Below, one piece after another: positions 33,896 through 44,245 of a stretch of DNA of 64,000 bases. Origin of the DNA: Saccharomycopsis crataegensis (taxonomy: Eukaryota; Ascomycota; Saccharomycetes; Ascoideales; Saccharomycopsidaceae). A program made the translations under genes and the position numbers. The notes beneath the pieces are model-generated. The model had not been told where the DNA came from. It made no database searches and saw nothing but the letters and a program-made list of their open reading frames with translations. The DNA is taken from contig NW_027043821.1 of the NCBI RefSeq assembly GCF_037102585.1, positions 186,001-250,000 on the forward strand. Reading direction: 5' to 3'. Position 1 is the first letter of the stretch. Each line of letters opens with the position of its first letter.

Positions 33896-36577
33896 ATGGC
33901 ACATACTCCAGCAGATTTCCAAGGCTGGGAGTTTGGCCAAAGAGATGCGATCTTTCAGCTTGATGGGGAAGAAACCCTGAAGAGGGTTCGTGCTTCCAGA
34001 AGATCTTCAAGAATGACCAGAGGTAAACAAGGTTCTTTCAGAGACGACCCGTTCAGCATCATTTTGAAAAGAGGCGATGACAATTTGGTGATTCAATCCG
34101 GGGATTGTATTCTCTACAATGAACGGTTCTATTACGATCGACAAAACCATAAAAAAATCAATCGAGCGTTCGATGAAGTGCTCTTGATTAAAAACGTGCG
34201 ACTAAATACCGATGAATATGTGGACGTTTCTGCAATTTCGCTAAAGACTAATCAATTTGTGTTTGATGCTTTCAACGGGGCTCGGGTGAAATCAACCGTG
34301 GATTTAGATACCATTGACGATCAAGAACTTTTCATTTCCCCTAAACAGAAAAACGTTTATTGTACCCATATCATCAAGAAAATCGACGTGTATTCGTTTA
34401 AGAAATACCAATTGTTAAAGGACAAGCAGAAACGACAGAGCTATTTCTGTCAACGGGCTATTGATGCTACGTATTTCTCGCAAGCGTTCGATTACGAGGA
34501 ACTATTAGAAGATTTAATGAAGAATGTCGATAAGTTTCTGCAGTTCATGAAGAAGTTGTTGTACGACGAAAATGAAGAGTACCTAAAATCGATTCGGAAA
34601 CACGCGATGCCTACGACTCCTAAAAAGCCCAAGAAACCATTCATTAATAAATCGAAATTGAAAACAATGTTGGTGGGTGATGAGCTTGAATCACCACCAG
34701 AAGAAGGAGAAGATGAGCCTTCAAACAATCAACAGGATGGATCATCTAGTGACTACGAAATGAATGAGGGTGAGAGCTCGGAATCAGATGTGTCAATGGA
34801 AGATGTAATGGTAAATGATGATGATGATGATGAAGGAGACGATTATGAAGACACTTTGGCCAGCACCAGAAGGACAAGAAAAGCAAGAAGAACTCAGTCC
34901 CCTAAAAAATCGCGGAAAAGGCTCAAAAAGAAGAAACAAAGGCAATCCCCAGTGAAAAAATCAGTTAGTGAATCCACTCCCCTGATTCCAAGTAGGGTTT
35001 TAAAATTGGAAGAGGATACTGGTGATATTGGGACTTTGGGGGCGATTGATGAAGGTAACCCATCTAGAAAGAGAATAGGGTTCCAAAATGCTAAAGAACA
35101 ACTCCACACCTCTACTTTAGGAGCATCGTTACCATGTCGTGAAGAAGAATTTGCTCAATTGTACCTTACTTTAGAAAGTTTGATTACCCAGCAAATGGGG
35201 AGCTGTATTTACATCAGTGGTACCCCTGGGACCGGGAAAACCGCCACAATTAGAAAAGTGGTTAGTGAATTAGTGCAAAGAATGGAAAATAACGAAATTA
35301 TGGGAGCGATGGAGAAAAGAATTCATGAGTTGGAAGCTGCCAAGACGAAGCATCCTAAAAAGAAGCTGGAATTATCGACCACTCAAATAGTCATCAATGG
35401 TCTTAAGGATATCAAGAAAATGAGCCTTAGTGATCTCCAATATGTGTCCGCAAAAATGCTGGAAAAAGTGATGAAGGGAGAAGATAAAGCCTATGAATAT
35501 CTCGACAGCTTTGATTACGTGGAAATCAATGGTTTGAAACTTATTTCTCCTAATGCGTGCTACGAGATTTTGTGGGAAAAAATCAGTGGCAAAAGAGTAT
35601 CGGCTAACAGTGCCAAAAACTTGATTGAAAGTTATCTTAGTGATGATAAAAACACCAATAAACGCCCATTGGTAGTACTAATGGACGAAATTGATCAAAT
35701 TATCACCAAAAATCAAAGCATCATGTACAATTTCTTCAATTGGCCAACTTATCCCAACTCCAAGTTGATTGTCATTGCCATTGCCAACACTATGGATTTG
35801 CCAGAACGGGTGTTGACCAACAAGATTAGTTCGAGATTGGGGCTCACCAGATTATTGTTCCCCGGGTACACTCACGATCAGTTATCGATCATCATTGATA
35901 AACGGATCTCCAACATGAATAAGAAGAACGACAGTTTACAAATATCTTTGAGATTTGAAAAATCAGCGATAGAATTTGCCTCGAGAAAAGTTGCCAGTGT
36001 TAGTGGTGACGCCAGACGAGGATTATCGATTTGTCGCAGAGCGGTGGAGATTGCTGAGGAAGAGTACGTACAGAAAGGCAAAGAGAATTCCAGTAAAAAA
36101 CCGATCACGGATGCCAATGGGGTATATTACGTGAGGATCCATCATGTCATCAAGGCGATCCAAGAAACTACGTATTCTCCCACCGCGGTGTTTGTGATGA
36201 ATTTATCGGTTCTAGGGAAAATCTTGTTGGCCGCGATTCTTAGACGACAAAAATTCACGGGATTCCCGGAAAATGAAATGAACGATATAATTGATGAAAT
36301 GAAGAGAATTATCAATATGGAATTTTTGAATGTCAATGATCGGAATTTGAAATCCGGGCTTATCAAAGACAAAAACATTTTCGAAGCGTTCTTTGTCACC
36401 CCAACCAATCAATTGATGGGCTTGCAATTCTTAATCAACCAATTGGTTGAAGCAGGGGTGATCACCCAAGAAGAAAACAAGGCAAATAAATCAAGATTGG
36501 TGAAATTATGTATTCCCGACGATGAGGTTCATAACGCTTTAAGAAAAGAAAAGATGTTCCAAAAGATTTTGGGTTAA
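33896..36577 (+). CDS. ORC1: Origin recognition complex subunit 1
   Basis: An 893-aa nuclear ATPase that binds replication origins within ORC and helps load Mcm2-7. A BAH domain occupies about residues 45-200 (QSGDCILYNERFYY, EVLLIKNVRLN). A basic and acidic linker follows (about 240-390). The AAA+ core starts near 415: Walker A GTPGTGKT at 442-449, Walker B VLMDEID at about 595-601, then YNFFNWPTYPNSKLIVIAIANTMD style sensor 1 and KVASVSGDARRGL sensor 2. A winged-helix region ends the protein. Walker motifs are intact, so this is Orc1 and not a Sir3-type paralogue, which loses ATPase motifs. Confidence 0.96.
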   Translation: MAHTPADFQGWEFGQRDAIFQLDGEETLKRVRASRRSSRMTRGKQGSFRDDPFSIILKRGDDNLVIQSGDCILYNERFYYDRQNHKKINRAFDEVLLIKNVRLNTDEYVDVSAISLKTNQFVFDAFNGARVKSTVDLDTIDDQELFISPKQKNVYCTHIIKKIDVYSFKKYQLLKDKQKRQSYFCQRAIDATYFSQAFDYEELLEDLMKNVDKFLQFMKKLLYDENEEYLKSIRKHAMPTTPKKPKKPFINKSKLKTMLVGDELESPPEEGEDEPSNNQQDGSSSDYEMNEGESSESDVSMEDVMVNDDDDDEGDDYEDTLASTRRTRKARRTQSPKKSRKRLKKKKQRQSPVKKSVSESTPLIPSRVLKLEEDTGDIGTLGAIDEGNPSRKRIGFQNAKEQLHTSTLGASLPCREEEFAQLYLTLESLITQQMGSCIYISGTPGTGKTATIRKVVSELVQRMENNEIMGAMEKRIHELEAAKTKHPKKKLELSTTQIVINGLKDIKKMSLSDLQYVSAKMLEKVMKGEDKAYEYLDSFDYVEINGLKLISPNACYEILWEKISGKRVSANSAKNLIESYLSDDKNTNKRPLVVLMDEIDQIITKNQSIMYNFFNWPTYPNSKLIVIAIANTMDLPERVLTNKISSRLGLTRLLFPGYTHDQLSIIIDKRISNMNKKNDSLQISLRFEKSAIEFASRKVASVSGDARRGLSICRRAVEIAEEEYVQKGKENSSKKPITDANGVYYVRIHHVIKAIQETTYSPTAVFVMNLSVLGKILLAAILRRQKFTGFPENEMNDIIDEMKRIINMEFLNVNDRNLKSGLIKDKNIFEAFFVTPTNQLMGLQFLINQLVEAGVITQEENKANKSRLVKLCIPDDEVHNALRKEKMFQKILG

Positions 36578-36775
36578 TTTTTTTTTTTGTGTGTTTTGTT
36601 TCGTTTTTCGCCTCTATGTATTATAATTATTATTATTGTTCTTATTTAGCATTGTTTATTGTTGGTTTTGTTGTTGTTTTTATTCGGATTCTTGTGATAG
36701 TTTGTTTTGTATGGATCCTTATTGTTAAGATTAAGCGTCATTAGAAACAATCATTGTATATTATAAGTGTAAAAT
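36578..36775. other. Intergenic, convergent 3' ends of ORC1 and TEM1
   Basis: A T-rich stretch with GTTTTGTT tracts and efficiency-type AT elements. No gene. Confidence 0.5.
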
Positions 36776-37420
36776 CTAGAGAGTCGATTCGTTATATATT
36801 AATATTGGCTCGCCTACCCCCGTCATCTCTGGTAGCGTTAGTTTCAAATCAAACGCTTTTGATAAGATAATCTTGAAGATTTTCTGGATATTCACCGAAT
36901 GACTGGTGGAACAAAAGATTAAACTGGCCTTCATGGCCTTGGCAAACTTCATTGCCTGGATTGTAATCTCTTTCTGATCTTTCTGGGACATCTCCACGAA
37001 CAAATCGTATTTTGTACCGATTAAAAACGGTATTGCTGTCTTATTGAAACCTCTTGCTTGACGATACCACTCTTTAATCGAGTTTAATGTCGACTTTCTT
37101 GTCAAATCAAACATAAACAAGATCGCCACCGAATCATTCGATACTAACGGTAACATATTGATAAACTCTTTCTGACCCCCAAGATCCCATACCGAGAAAG
37201 TAATTTCGTTGTTTTTTATATGTAGCGATTTCTCCATGAAGTTCACTCCCAAAGTTTGGGTATAATCTTCATCGAATAACCCTTCGACGTATTTCACCAT
37301 CAACGACGTCTTGCCAATTTGCGCGTCCCCGATGAGCCCCACTTTAAGGGCCACTGCATTGTTATCTGTGGGGGATGTCTGTGAACCAATGGTGTTGTTG
37401 TTGTTGTTGTTATCACTCAT
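36776..37420 (-). CDS. TEM1: Ras-like GTPase of the mitotic exit network
   Basis: A 214-aa small GTPase of the Tem1/Spg1 class, acting at the spindle pole body to trigger mitotic exit and cytokinesis. The P-loop GDAQIGKTS (31-39), the switch region TLGVNFMEKSLHI, the WDLGGQKEF G3 motif (Gly-Gly-Gln) and GTKYDLF are all present. It has no CAAX prenylation box, as expected for Tem1. The ATG at 37420 (MSDNNNNNN) gives the usual length; an in-frame ATG at 37480 would add 20 unrelated residues. Confidence 0.93.
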   Translation of the reverse strand: MSDNNNNNNTIGSQTSPTDNNAVALKVGLIGDAQIGKTSLMVKYVEGLFDEDYTQTLGVNFMEKSLHIKNNEITFSVWDLGGQKEFINMLPLVSNDSVAILFMFDLTRKSTLNSIKEWYRQARGFNKTAIPFLIGTKYDLFVEMSQKDQKEITIQAMKFAKAMKASLIFCSTSHSVNIQKIFKIILSKAFDLKLTLPEMTGVGEPILIYNESTL

Positions 37421-37731
37421 TATATGTAGATGTTTTGACACACCGGTATTTCTTTGTTTACACATACACATTTTAGCCAAATCAAAACATCTTCTTTACT
37501 TTTTTTTTTTTTTTTTTTTTCTTTGGAGTTTTTCGTGGCGTCTGATGGACGCATATTATTGCATTGAGGCCATCGCGCGATCGGATTAAAAAAAATTGAG
37601 AATAAACTCTCACTCACATTCACCACCATCACCACCGTAAAGGTTACTACTATTCTATTTCTCTGAATAGTTTATTAGGAATATCCTTATCTCAAAATTA
37701 GTCTTCCCAAAGAAATAAAAAGAAAAAAAAA
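37421..37731. other. Divergent promoter region of TEM1 and the cytochrome b5 gene
   Basis: Contains a 22-base poly-T tract at about 37500-37520 and ends in an A-rich leader. No gene is seen. Confidence 0.5.
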
Positions 37732-38280
37732 ATGAGTTTGTGGCAGAATTTGGTCAATAGTAGAACCCCCAGATCAACATTGAGTCCCAATGGTGGATCA
37801 TCCATCACCGTCCCTTCATTATCATCATCATCTTCTTCTTCTTCTTCTTCCTCCTCTTCTTCTACTACTACTACCTTATTTCCTGCCGCTAATTCTCCAC
37901 AGCGAGCATCAAATTCTTTGACCTCCGATCGTCAAGGTCGCGGTCGCAATAAAGTCCGTCTTGAACCAGGCCATTCCCCACTAGATTGGGCAGTACTAAA
38001 ATCTTCAGGTACCAATCTTCGAAATATCGATCCTCGAGATTTCCCCATGAAAGTCACCAGGGAAGAATTGAAAAAACACAAATCACAAGATGATTGTTGG
38101 ACCGTCATCAAGGGGAAAGTCTACAATATAACCCCTTATTTAAAGTTCCACCCTGGTGGGGTCCCTGAATTGATGAAGTGTGCAGGAATCGACGGTACAG
38201 CATTGTTCAATAAATATCATGCCTGGGTCAACGCAGAAAGAATTTTGGACACTTGCTTTATCGGTTTTTATGTTCAATAA
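37732..38280 (+). CDS. IRC21: Cytochrome b5-domain protein, Irc21-like
   Basis: A 182-aa protein. The first 60 residues are Ser/Thr-rich with a long Ser run and look disordered. LDWAVLKSSGTNLR (about 83-97) is typical of the Irc21 group. The C-terminal cytochrome b5 fold (about 105-181) has the heme ligand in FHPGG and the second His in KYHAWVN. There is no membrane anchor, so it is a soluble heme protein. S. cerevisiae Irc21 is of similar size; its role is not well defined, with links to DNA-damage tolerance. Confidence 0.82.
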   Translation: MSLWQNLVNSRTPRSTLSPNGGSSITVPSLSSSSSSSSSSSSSSTTTTLFPAANSPQRASNSLTSDRQGRGRNKVRLEPGHSPLDWAVLKSSGTNLRNIDPRDFPMKVTREELKKHKSQDDCWTVIKGKVYNITPYLKFHPGGVPELMKCAGIDGTALFNKYHAWVNAERILDTCFIGFYVQ

Positions 38281-38703
38281 TTTCAATGTTCTCTTGTTAT
38301 TTCTTTACGCTACACAAATGGCAGATTTTATATTTTTATGTGGTTGTTGTTGTTTTTTTCTTTGTCGTGTCGAGATGCTACTACGCATAAAAAGAGCGAA
38401 TCATCATTATAATCCCGGACTTTGGCATTCATCACATTTATGGTAGAAATTAATTTAATTCAACATTATTTTATTCAATATTCACTCATCATTATTATTA
38501 TTATTGTTATTTCCAAAACTCCTTCATAAAAAGCATTGTACAGAATGAAAAAATAGAGCAAAAAAAAACCTTTGCAATGAGAAATAGTTTCTTCCATCTA
38601 AAGTGGAAGACAAGAAAAAAAAAAAAAAAAAAACATGGTCGAAAAAATCCCATAGAATGGCTGAGTAAATAAATTTCGTTTCAAGCCTCAATTATACGTA
38701 CAC
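38281..38703. other. Intergenic, convergent 3' regions
   Basis: AT-rich, with ATT repeats near 38493-38510 and a poly-A tract at 38614-38632. No gene. Confidence 0.5.
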
Positions 38704-39582
38704 CTAGTTCAGTTGGAAAGCTTGTTTCTCAGTTTTATCCAAGGTTTTCCACTCTTTCGCCAACGATATCAAAACTTCTGGGGTAGTGAGACCTGGATGT
38801 TGCTGACTGTATGGTCCGAAACGCGTCTTGACGAACGCTGGATATGCCTGGAGTGGGCCCTTGGATTTAGCCACAAGCTCATCCTTCTTTTCTTTGTAAG
38901 CTTTGTATAATTCCTTAGAAATGTCATGGTATTTTTCTTTTTCAGATTCCGACAATTTCTTCCAGTTGGAGGCAACAATCTTCATATTTTCAATAACATT
39001 ATCACCTTTCTTGTAAATCTGTGCTAATTGTTCCTTTGCATAGACGATGTATGCAGAATAATATGGTGGCAACTGTTCTCTCAATTTCTTGTGCTTGTCC
39101 TTACTTTTGAGCTTTTTACTTTCCGCTTTGAACTGATCCAATTGTTCTTCTGACAAGGTGGCGAACTTAGAACTAATGTATTTCTCGACCGCGGTTTTAG
39201 AATGCAATTTTTGACTCCTTACTTCCTCAGCAATAGTCTTTGCGAAAAGATTTTTTGGGGTGATAACTTCATACTTTGGAACACCAAAAACTTTCTTGGT
39301 AACTGTCTTCTTTGGGGCATCCGCTTTCTTTGTAGCAGATTTCTTGGTCTTCTTTGCACTAGCGCTTTTCTTTGGGGTGGAGGTCTTTTTAACTGCTTGC
39401 TTCTTTGGTGGAGCTTTTGGGGTGGCAACAGTGGTGTTAAATCTCTTCGACAATGGTTGGATGACGTATTGAGAGGTCTTTTGCTTGTTGATGAGGAATT
39501 GACATAAAGTTCCCCTCAATGGATTTCCAAGAAGCGCAGGAGAGACGAGTTTCAATAGTGGTAATCTTGTAGCCTTCAACAT
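38704..39582 (-). CDS. Mitochondrial HMG-box DNA-packaging protein (Gcf1/Abf2 type)
   Basis: A 292-aa protein that should compact mitochondrial DNA into nucleoids. From the ATG at 39582 the N-terminus (MLKATRLPLLKLVSPALLG) is basic and acid-free, like a matrix targeting sequence. A Lys/Ala/Thr/Pro-rich basic region (about 55-105) follows. Then come two HMG-type domains: PPYYSAYIVYAKEQL...NWKKLSESEKEKYHD (about 180-240) and GPLQAYPAFVKTRF...KEWKTLDKTEKQAF (about 245-290). Abf2 of Saccharomyces and Gcf1 of Candida are the relevant relatives. The long linker and a predicted helix before the first box are more Gcf1-like. An in-frame ATG at 39651 is less likely. Confidence 0.82.
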   Translation of the reverse strand: MLKATRLPLLKLVSPALLGNPLRGTLCQFLINKQKTSQYVIQPLSKRFNTTVATPKAPPKKQAVKKTSTPKKSASAKKTKKSATKKADAPKKTVTKKVFGVPKYEVITPKNLFAKTIAEEVRSQKLHSKTAVEKYISSKFATLSEEQLDQFKAESKKLKSKDKHKKLREQLPPYYSAYIVYAKEQLAQIYKKGDNVIENMKIVASNWKKLSESEKEKYHDISKELYKAYKEKKDELVAKSKGPLQAYPAFVKTRFGPYSQQHPGLTTPEVLISLAKEWKTLDKTEKQAFQLN

Positions 39583-40166
39583 TTTAAATAATATCAAACC
39601 TAGGAATTTCTGGGAAGTTGGGGTCTCGCAAATATATAAAAACTGATTCAAAGTGATCTCAAAAAAAAAAAAAAAAAGAAAAACCTTAATATAGAGATCA
39701 ACACAAGTACAATAAGCTGTTTCAGTTTATCTTGGTATTATACCACCTATTCTGATCAATTGGTTTAAAGGCAAGGTTCGATTGATAAACGCTGACCTCT
39801 GACTGGCTGTTTGTTTACATTTTTACCGCCCTTTTTTAACGAAAACAACTAAACTGTCGTAGCAACCCAAGTTTCCCGGCCTTGAGGCAGTTTTGAGGCC
39901 AGTATGCATAATGGCACATGAGGGCTTCTTTTTAGGTTTTCAGTTTTTTTCGATTTCACTCACATGATACTTTTTTAGGGCATGCACTTTTATCTGTCAC
40001 ACGCATCACGTGTAGGAAAAATATGGTTAAGAACCTTGCGATCTCCCTGGTCTCTGGCTTCGCTCAGGCAGGTAGGTCTTTTTTCACAAATATCATCTAT
40101 ATGAAAAATTTTTGATATAATTCTTATCCTAATAACAGAAGACCAGAGTAATTGCAACACATCAAA
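39583..40166. other. Divergent promoter region (mitochondrial HMG protein / RPS1)
   Basis: Contains a poly-A/T tract at 39661-39676 and a TCACGTG site at 40006. No gene is seen. A candidate 5'-leader intron (GTAGGT near 40070, AACAG near 40138) was considered but is not supported by a normal donor. Confidence 0.5.
40006..40012. promoter_or_regulatory. TCACGTG (Cbf1-type) site upstream of RPS1
   Basis: TCACGTG lies 160 bp before the RPS1 ATG. Cbf1-type sites are common in ribosomal-protein promoters of yeasts outside the Saccharomyces group. The seven-base match is exact, but its function here is inference. Confidence 0.45.
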
Positions 40167-40934
40167 ATGGCTGTTGGTAAGAACAAGAGATTGTCTAAGG
40201 GTAAGAAAGGTATCAAGAAGAGAGTTGTCGATCCTTTCACCAGAAAAGAATGGTTTGACATCAAGGCTCCATCCACCTTTGAAACCAGAAATGTCGGTAA
40301 GACCTTGATCAACAAGTCTACTGGTTTGAAGAACGCTGCCGATGGTTTGAAGGGCAGAATCTTCGAAGTCTCTTTGGCTGACTTGCAAAAACAAGAAGAC
40401 TACTCTTTCAGAAAGGTCAAGTTGAGAGTCGATGAGGTCCAAGGTAAGAACTTGTTGACCAACTTCCACGGTTACGACTTCACTTCTGACAAGATCAGAT
40501 CCCTTGTTAGAAAATGGCAATCTTTGATTGAAGCCAATGTCACTGTTAAGACTGCTGACGACTACGTTGTCAGATTGTTCTTGATTGGTTTCACCAGAAG
40601 ACAACAAAACCAAATCAAAAAGACCACTTACGCTCAATCTTCTCAAATCAGAGCTGTCAGAAAGAAGGCTATTGAAATCATCACCAAGGAAGTCCAAAAC
40701 TCTACTTTGACTCAATTGACCACCAAATTGATTCCAGAAGTCATTGGCCGTGAAATTGAAAAAGCTACCCAATCCATCTTCCCATTGCAAAACGTTCACA
40801 TCAGAAAAGTCAAGTTGTTGAAACAACCAAAATTCGACTTGGGTTCTTTGTTGGCTTTGCACGGTGAAGGTTCTGGTGAAGAAAAGGGTAAGAAGGTTGG
40901 TGGTTTCAAGGATGTTGTCTTGGAAACTGTCTAA
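40167..40934 (+). CDS. RPS1: Small ribosomal subunit protein eS1
   Basis: A 255-aa protein, the same length as yeast Rps1. [24 protein letters not shown] and [12 protein letters not shown] are the typical start. [18 protein letters not shown] and the end FKDVVLETV agree. Near-exclusive use of preferred codons (TTG, AGA, GTC, AAG) shows very high expression. The ATG at 40167 is chosen over an in-frame TTG upstream. There is no intron in the coding sequence. Confidence 0.97.
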   Translation: MAVGKNKRLSKGKKGIKKRVVDPFTRKEWFDIKAPSTFETRNVGKTLINKSTGLKNAADGLKGRIFEVSLADLQKQEDYSFRKVKLRVDEVQGKNLLTNFHGYDFTSDKIRSLVRKWQSLIEANVTVKTADDYVVRLFLIGFTRRQQNQIKKTTYAQSSQIRAVRKKAIEIITKEVQNSTLTQLTTKLIPEVIGREIEKATQSIFPLQNVHIRKVKLLKQPKFDLGSLLALHGEGSGEEKGKKVGGFKDVVLETV

Positions 40935-41592
40935 ACTTTTTTATTTTTTCTCTAAAATATAGTTTTAACGATTCAACTTTACTTTTTGTTCCCAATCCTC
41001 TACTTTGCAAATAAAATTATTTGTATCATATAAAGTTTTAATATTGTAAGATGGTTTTATGGTATTTTCAAGTCAACTCAAAATTTACAACAGTTTTTCA
41101 ACAACCGAAGATTGATCTTCGACGTGCGGTCATATGGTCGGTGGAATAATCTCAAATATCTATGGGTGTACAATGTGTCACTCGTTGTTGTCATACTGGA
41201 TCAAACTAGTAAGATAAGCTTTTCTACAAGCTATTCTGTTATCGATCAAAACGTTTGTTGTGCTTTGCTTCTAGAGAGCATTAGCTGCCATTTGGCTAAT
41301 TTCAGTCTATTAGGGCAGCCCTTTTGTGTACCCATATATTTTCCATCATGCATATGACTTTTGTGTCAAGTGAAAGAAAACCAAATGCAAATATACATAT
41401 ATATTTCAGTCAGTACCCTATTGTTATTTATTTATTTATTTATTTTTATCACATTTTATTTTTATGGTCTATTTCTCTTTAGTTCATTTTTACAACTAAT
41501 AACAAAAATAAATAAAAAAAGATATTCCTAAGTTCTTTAGTCACTTTCCAAATATCATATCACAAAATACCAACTACTCTCCACACAGAAAC
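40935..41592. other. Intergenic, RPS1 3' region and next promoter
   Basis: T-rich terminator-like region after RPS1, then TTTA repeats at about 41425-41445. One open stretch at 41112-41357 has no protein-like features. No gene is supported. Confidence 0.5.
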
Positions 41593-42336
41593 ATGCCTGT
41601 CGAACTTTTAATGAGACCTATTATGAGGCCATTGGTGGTTGCCAAGTCTGTTCTCTTCCATCCCCATAGAAGAGCTTCCAGATATGTCCCAAAAATTATA
41701 GAATTTGATGAAGAGAACTTGACTGAGTATGCTATTAGAAAACGATTTGGTACAGGGTCCAAGGTTTTTGATGTTTTCGACACAACTGAGGGTGATAATG
41801 GGCCATCCGATTCAGAAAAAAGACTTTATTGGTTTGTCAGATCAAGAGCTGTGAAAGGTGCTTATAAGATGTATTCCACAAAGATTCTAGGTACCGGTCC
41901 GGAGGGCGAGGACGAGCCTATCGCCACTACGAGAGCTGGTCTAAGATCCAATGTATTGATGATCAGGTCTCCCGATCAGATTCCTGCTGCTGAGTTGGGT
42001 TGGCATGTTATCAATCATAGAGTTGATGCCAATGATAGTTATCGTGTTTTCACTTTATCGAACGGTAAGCAATTCCATTGGACCACCACAGGCAGATTCT
42101 TAGAAATTGTCCACAATCCGGGAGAAAAAGAATCGGAGGTTAGGGAACGAGTTGGGCAAGTTATTCCGGCAGGAACCGGAGGCTGGAATATCAAGATTGA
42201 TGAATCGAAGATTTCACGAGAGTTGGCTATCACTACGGCACTTTCGTCGGTGATCGATCAATGGAACACGAACATTGCGGTTGGTGGCATTTACTACGCT
42301 AGACAGCAAGAAGATGTTAGATGGAAGCGTGACTAG
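41593..42336 (+). CDS. Conserved-looking protein of unknown function
   Basis: A 247-aa protein I do not recognise. The start MPVELLMRPIMRPLVVAKSVLFHPHRRASRY is basic with no acids after residue 4 and could target mitochondria. The middle is rich in beta-type sequence (LYWFVRSRAVKGAYKMYS, SYRVFTLSNGKQFHWTTTGRFLEI), a layout reminiscent of tubby/LURP-like beta barrels in which paired strands end in GxxFxW. That link is a guess. Codon use and composition are like those of the neighbouring genes, and the frame is uninterrupted, so it is very likely a real gene. Confidence 0.8.
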   Translation: MPVELLMRPIMRPLVVAKSVLFHPHRRASRYVPKIIEFDEENLTEYAIRKRFGTGSKVFDVFDTTEGDNGPSDSEKRLYWFVRSRAVKGAYKMYSTKILGTGPEGEDEPIATTRAGLRSNVLMIRSPDQIPAAELGWHVINHRVDANDSYRVFTLSNGKQFHWTTTGRFLEIVHNPGEKESEVRERVGQVIPAGTGGWNIKIDESKISRELAITTALSSVIDQWNTNIAVGGIYYARQQEDVRWKRD

Positions 42337-42799
42337 GATGAGTAAGAGAGCCTTCCTGGGTAATACCATATAATAAATATGAACTGAGCTGGTTGTGTGT
42401 GTTTGTTTGTGTAAGTGAAGTGAGTAGCGTAGCATAGCCATGGATGGCAGTACCCTCCGCTGGCGTGTGGATTTCCGTATCGGCACGGGGCGGCCGTGAC
42501 GATTACCATCACCAATTTAGATTTCTGTGACAACTGGCTGCCGAATGGTAACAGGACATATTATTTTGGTCTTAACTCCTTATACTTCCAATACCCCTTT
42601 TATTAGCAACAACGCTACCAAAAACGACAAATCTTGAGTTGAAAATAGCTTCTTGTTTGTCTAGTTCCTTTTCCTCCCGCTACGATCCAGCAACAAAACC
42701 ATAGGCAGCATCAAAACCTCTGGCTCTTCAATAATAATAACAGACAAGCAAAACACCCCAATAGACAGACAATAATACAATAATACAAAATCCCTCAAA
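42337..42799. other. Intergenic, promoter of the MAP kinase kinase gene
   Basis: Tandem genes. It has a GC-richer patch at 42455-42500 and an A/C-rich leader before the ATG. No gene is seen. Confidence 0.5.
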
Positions 42800-44245
42800 A
42801 TGTACCCATTTATGAATACAAGGAAGCCGAATTCCAAGTCACCCATGCTCAAATTGAACACAAATTTTGGTGCCAACGCCCAACCAACCACACAAAAGCC
42901 AAATCCTTCTTTGTCTCTAAATACCACTAATCTAAATATCAACACCACCAGCTCTACCAATGATTCGATACAAAGACAGTCGATAAGTTTATCGATATCT
43001 AATGCCTACTCGCCTACATTATCCACATCATCCGACCAAAGTCCCAGTGTTTTCAGTAATGCAATTCTCGAAGAAATTGGTGGCAGTAACTCCAATGGTT
43101 CCCAAGAAGACTTCAGTAATAGTAGCCCTGCCAGTCTAGAACAGCGGATTCTGAGACCCAGTGTCGATAAGCTCAGTCTGTCTATGAGCAGCTTATCCTT
43201 AGATACCAAGGAAAGAATGGAGCTTACCAACGGATTGGTGGTTCCAAGGCTTAGAAAAAATTTCTCTAAAAGTATGGAGTTCGTGGTGAACAAAAGTTTG
43301 AACGAGTTGGAGGAAGAAGATTGGAAGAAGTTGTCGATTAGGAATGAGATTGTTGAGCTTACAATATTGGGAGAAGGTGCCGGGGGATCGGTTTCTAAAT
43401 GTAAGTTGAGACAACAGGGAACGGTGTTTGCCTTGAAAACCATTACTGCTGATCCAAATCCAGAGTTCCAGAAACAAATTCTCAGGGAGCTTAAATTCAA
43501 TAAAAGTTGTGATAGTCCGTATATTGTCAAGTATTTCGGGACTTTCCTAGATGAGCATCACTCAAGAATTTGCATCGCCATGGAGTATATGGGAGGCAGA
43601 TCACTAGACGCCATTTATAAGAAGGTGAAAAATATGGGAGGAAGAATTGGGGAAAAAGTGTTAGGGAAGGTGGCGGAAAGCGTTCTAAGAGGTTTATCAT
43701 ATTTGCATAGTAAAAAAATCATCCACAGAGACATCAAGCCTCAAAACATTTTGTTGAACGAGGCTGGGGAGGTCAAATTATGTGATTTTGGGGTCAGTGG
43801 TGACGTTATCAATTCTTTGGCATCGACTTTCACCGGCACATCCTATTACATGGCCCCGGAGAGAATAAAGGGTGAATCATACACTGTCACTTCTGACGTG
43901 TGGTCATTGGGGTTGACGTTATTGGAAGTGGCTAAGGGAAAGTTCCCTTATAATCGCGGAGAGTCAGAAAATGAGGAAGATGATAAGACAGTACCATTGA
44001 TGCCAATAGAGTTATTGAGTGCTATCTTGACATTTACTCCAGAGCTCAACGATGAGCCGGAGAAGAAAATCAAGTGGTCGAAAGCGTTCAGATCATTCAT
44101 TGATTACTGTTTAATTAGAGATCCAATGTCAAGAGCCAGTCCAAGACAGATGTTGGAGCATCCTTGGATTATTGGGCAGATGAAAAAGACAGTTAAGATG
44201 GATAAATTTGTTACTGAATGTTGGGCAGATGAAAATAATAATTGA
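42800..44245 (+). CDS. MKK2: MAP kinase kinase of the cell-wall integrity pathway
   Basis: A 481-aa dual-specificity kinase expected to phosphorylate the Slt2/Mkc1 MAP kinase downstream of Pkc1 and Bck1. The N-terminal 165 residues are Ser/Asn-rich and disordered. The kinase domain starts near 185: glycine loop LGEGAGGSVSK (about 190-200), ALKTI lysine, HRDIKPQN (Asp311), CDFGVSG, and activation loop SLASTFTGTSYYMAPERI, whose Ser and Thr are the MEK phosphorylation sites. The wording STFTGTSYYMAPERI is that of Mkk1/Mkk2 rather than Pbs2 or Ste7. CTG-clade yeasts have a single such gene called MKK2; S. cerevisiae has two. Confidence 0.92.
   Translation: MYPFMNTRKPNSKSPMLKLNTNFGANAQPTTQKPNPSLSLNTTNLNINTTSSTNDSIQRQSISLSISNAYSPTLSTSSDQSPSVFSNAILEEIGGSNSNGSQEDFSNSSPASLEQRILRPSVDKLSLSMSSLSLDTKERMELTNGLVVPRLRKNFSKSMEFVVNKSLNELEEEDWKKLSIRNEIVELTILGEGAGGSVSKCKLRQQGTVFALKTITADPNPEFQKQILRELKFNKSCDSPYIVKYFGTFLDEHHSRICIAMEYMGGRSLDAIYKKVKNMGGRIGEKVLGKVAESVLRGLSYLHSKKIIHRDIKPQNILLNEAGEVKLCDFGVSGDVINSLASTFTGTSYYMAPERIKGESYTVTSDVWSLGLTLLEVAKGKFPYNRGESENEEDDKTVPLMPIELLSAILTFTPELNDEPEKKIKWSKAFRSFIDYCLIRDPMSRASPRQMLEHPWIIGQMKKTVKMDKFVTECWADENNN

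Noticed and set aside
40070-40142. Possible intron in the RPS1 5' leader
   Set aside because: An AACAG follows a CCTAATAAC stretch, but the only donor is GTAGGT and there is no TACTAAC; not supported without transcript data.
39990-40862. Minus-strand open frame of 290 codons opposite RPS1
   Set aside because: Mirror of a highly biased ribosomal protein gene; no homology or motif seen.
41112-41357. Open frame of 81 codons after RPS1
   Set aside because: Hydrophobic and Cys-rich but no start context or relative; intergenic AT-rich DNA.
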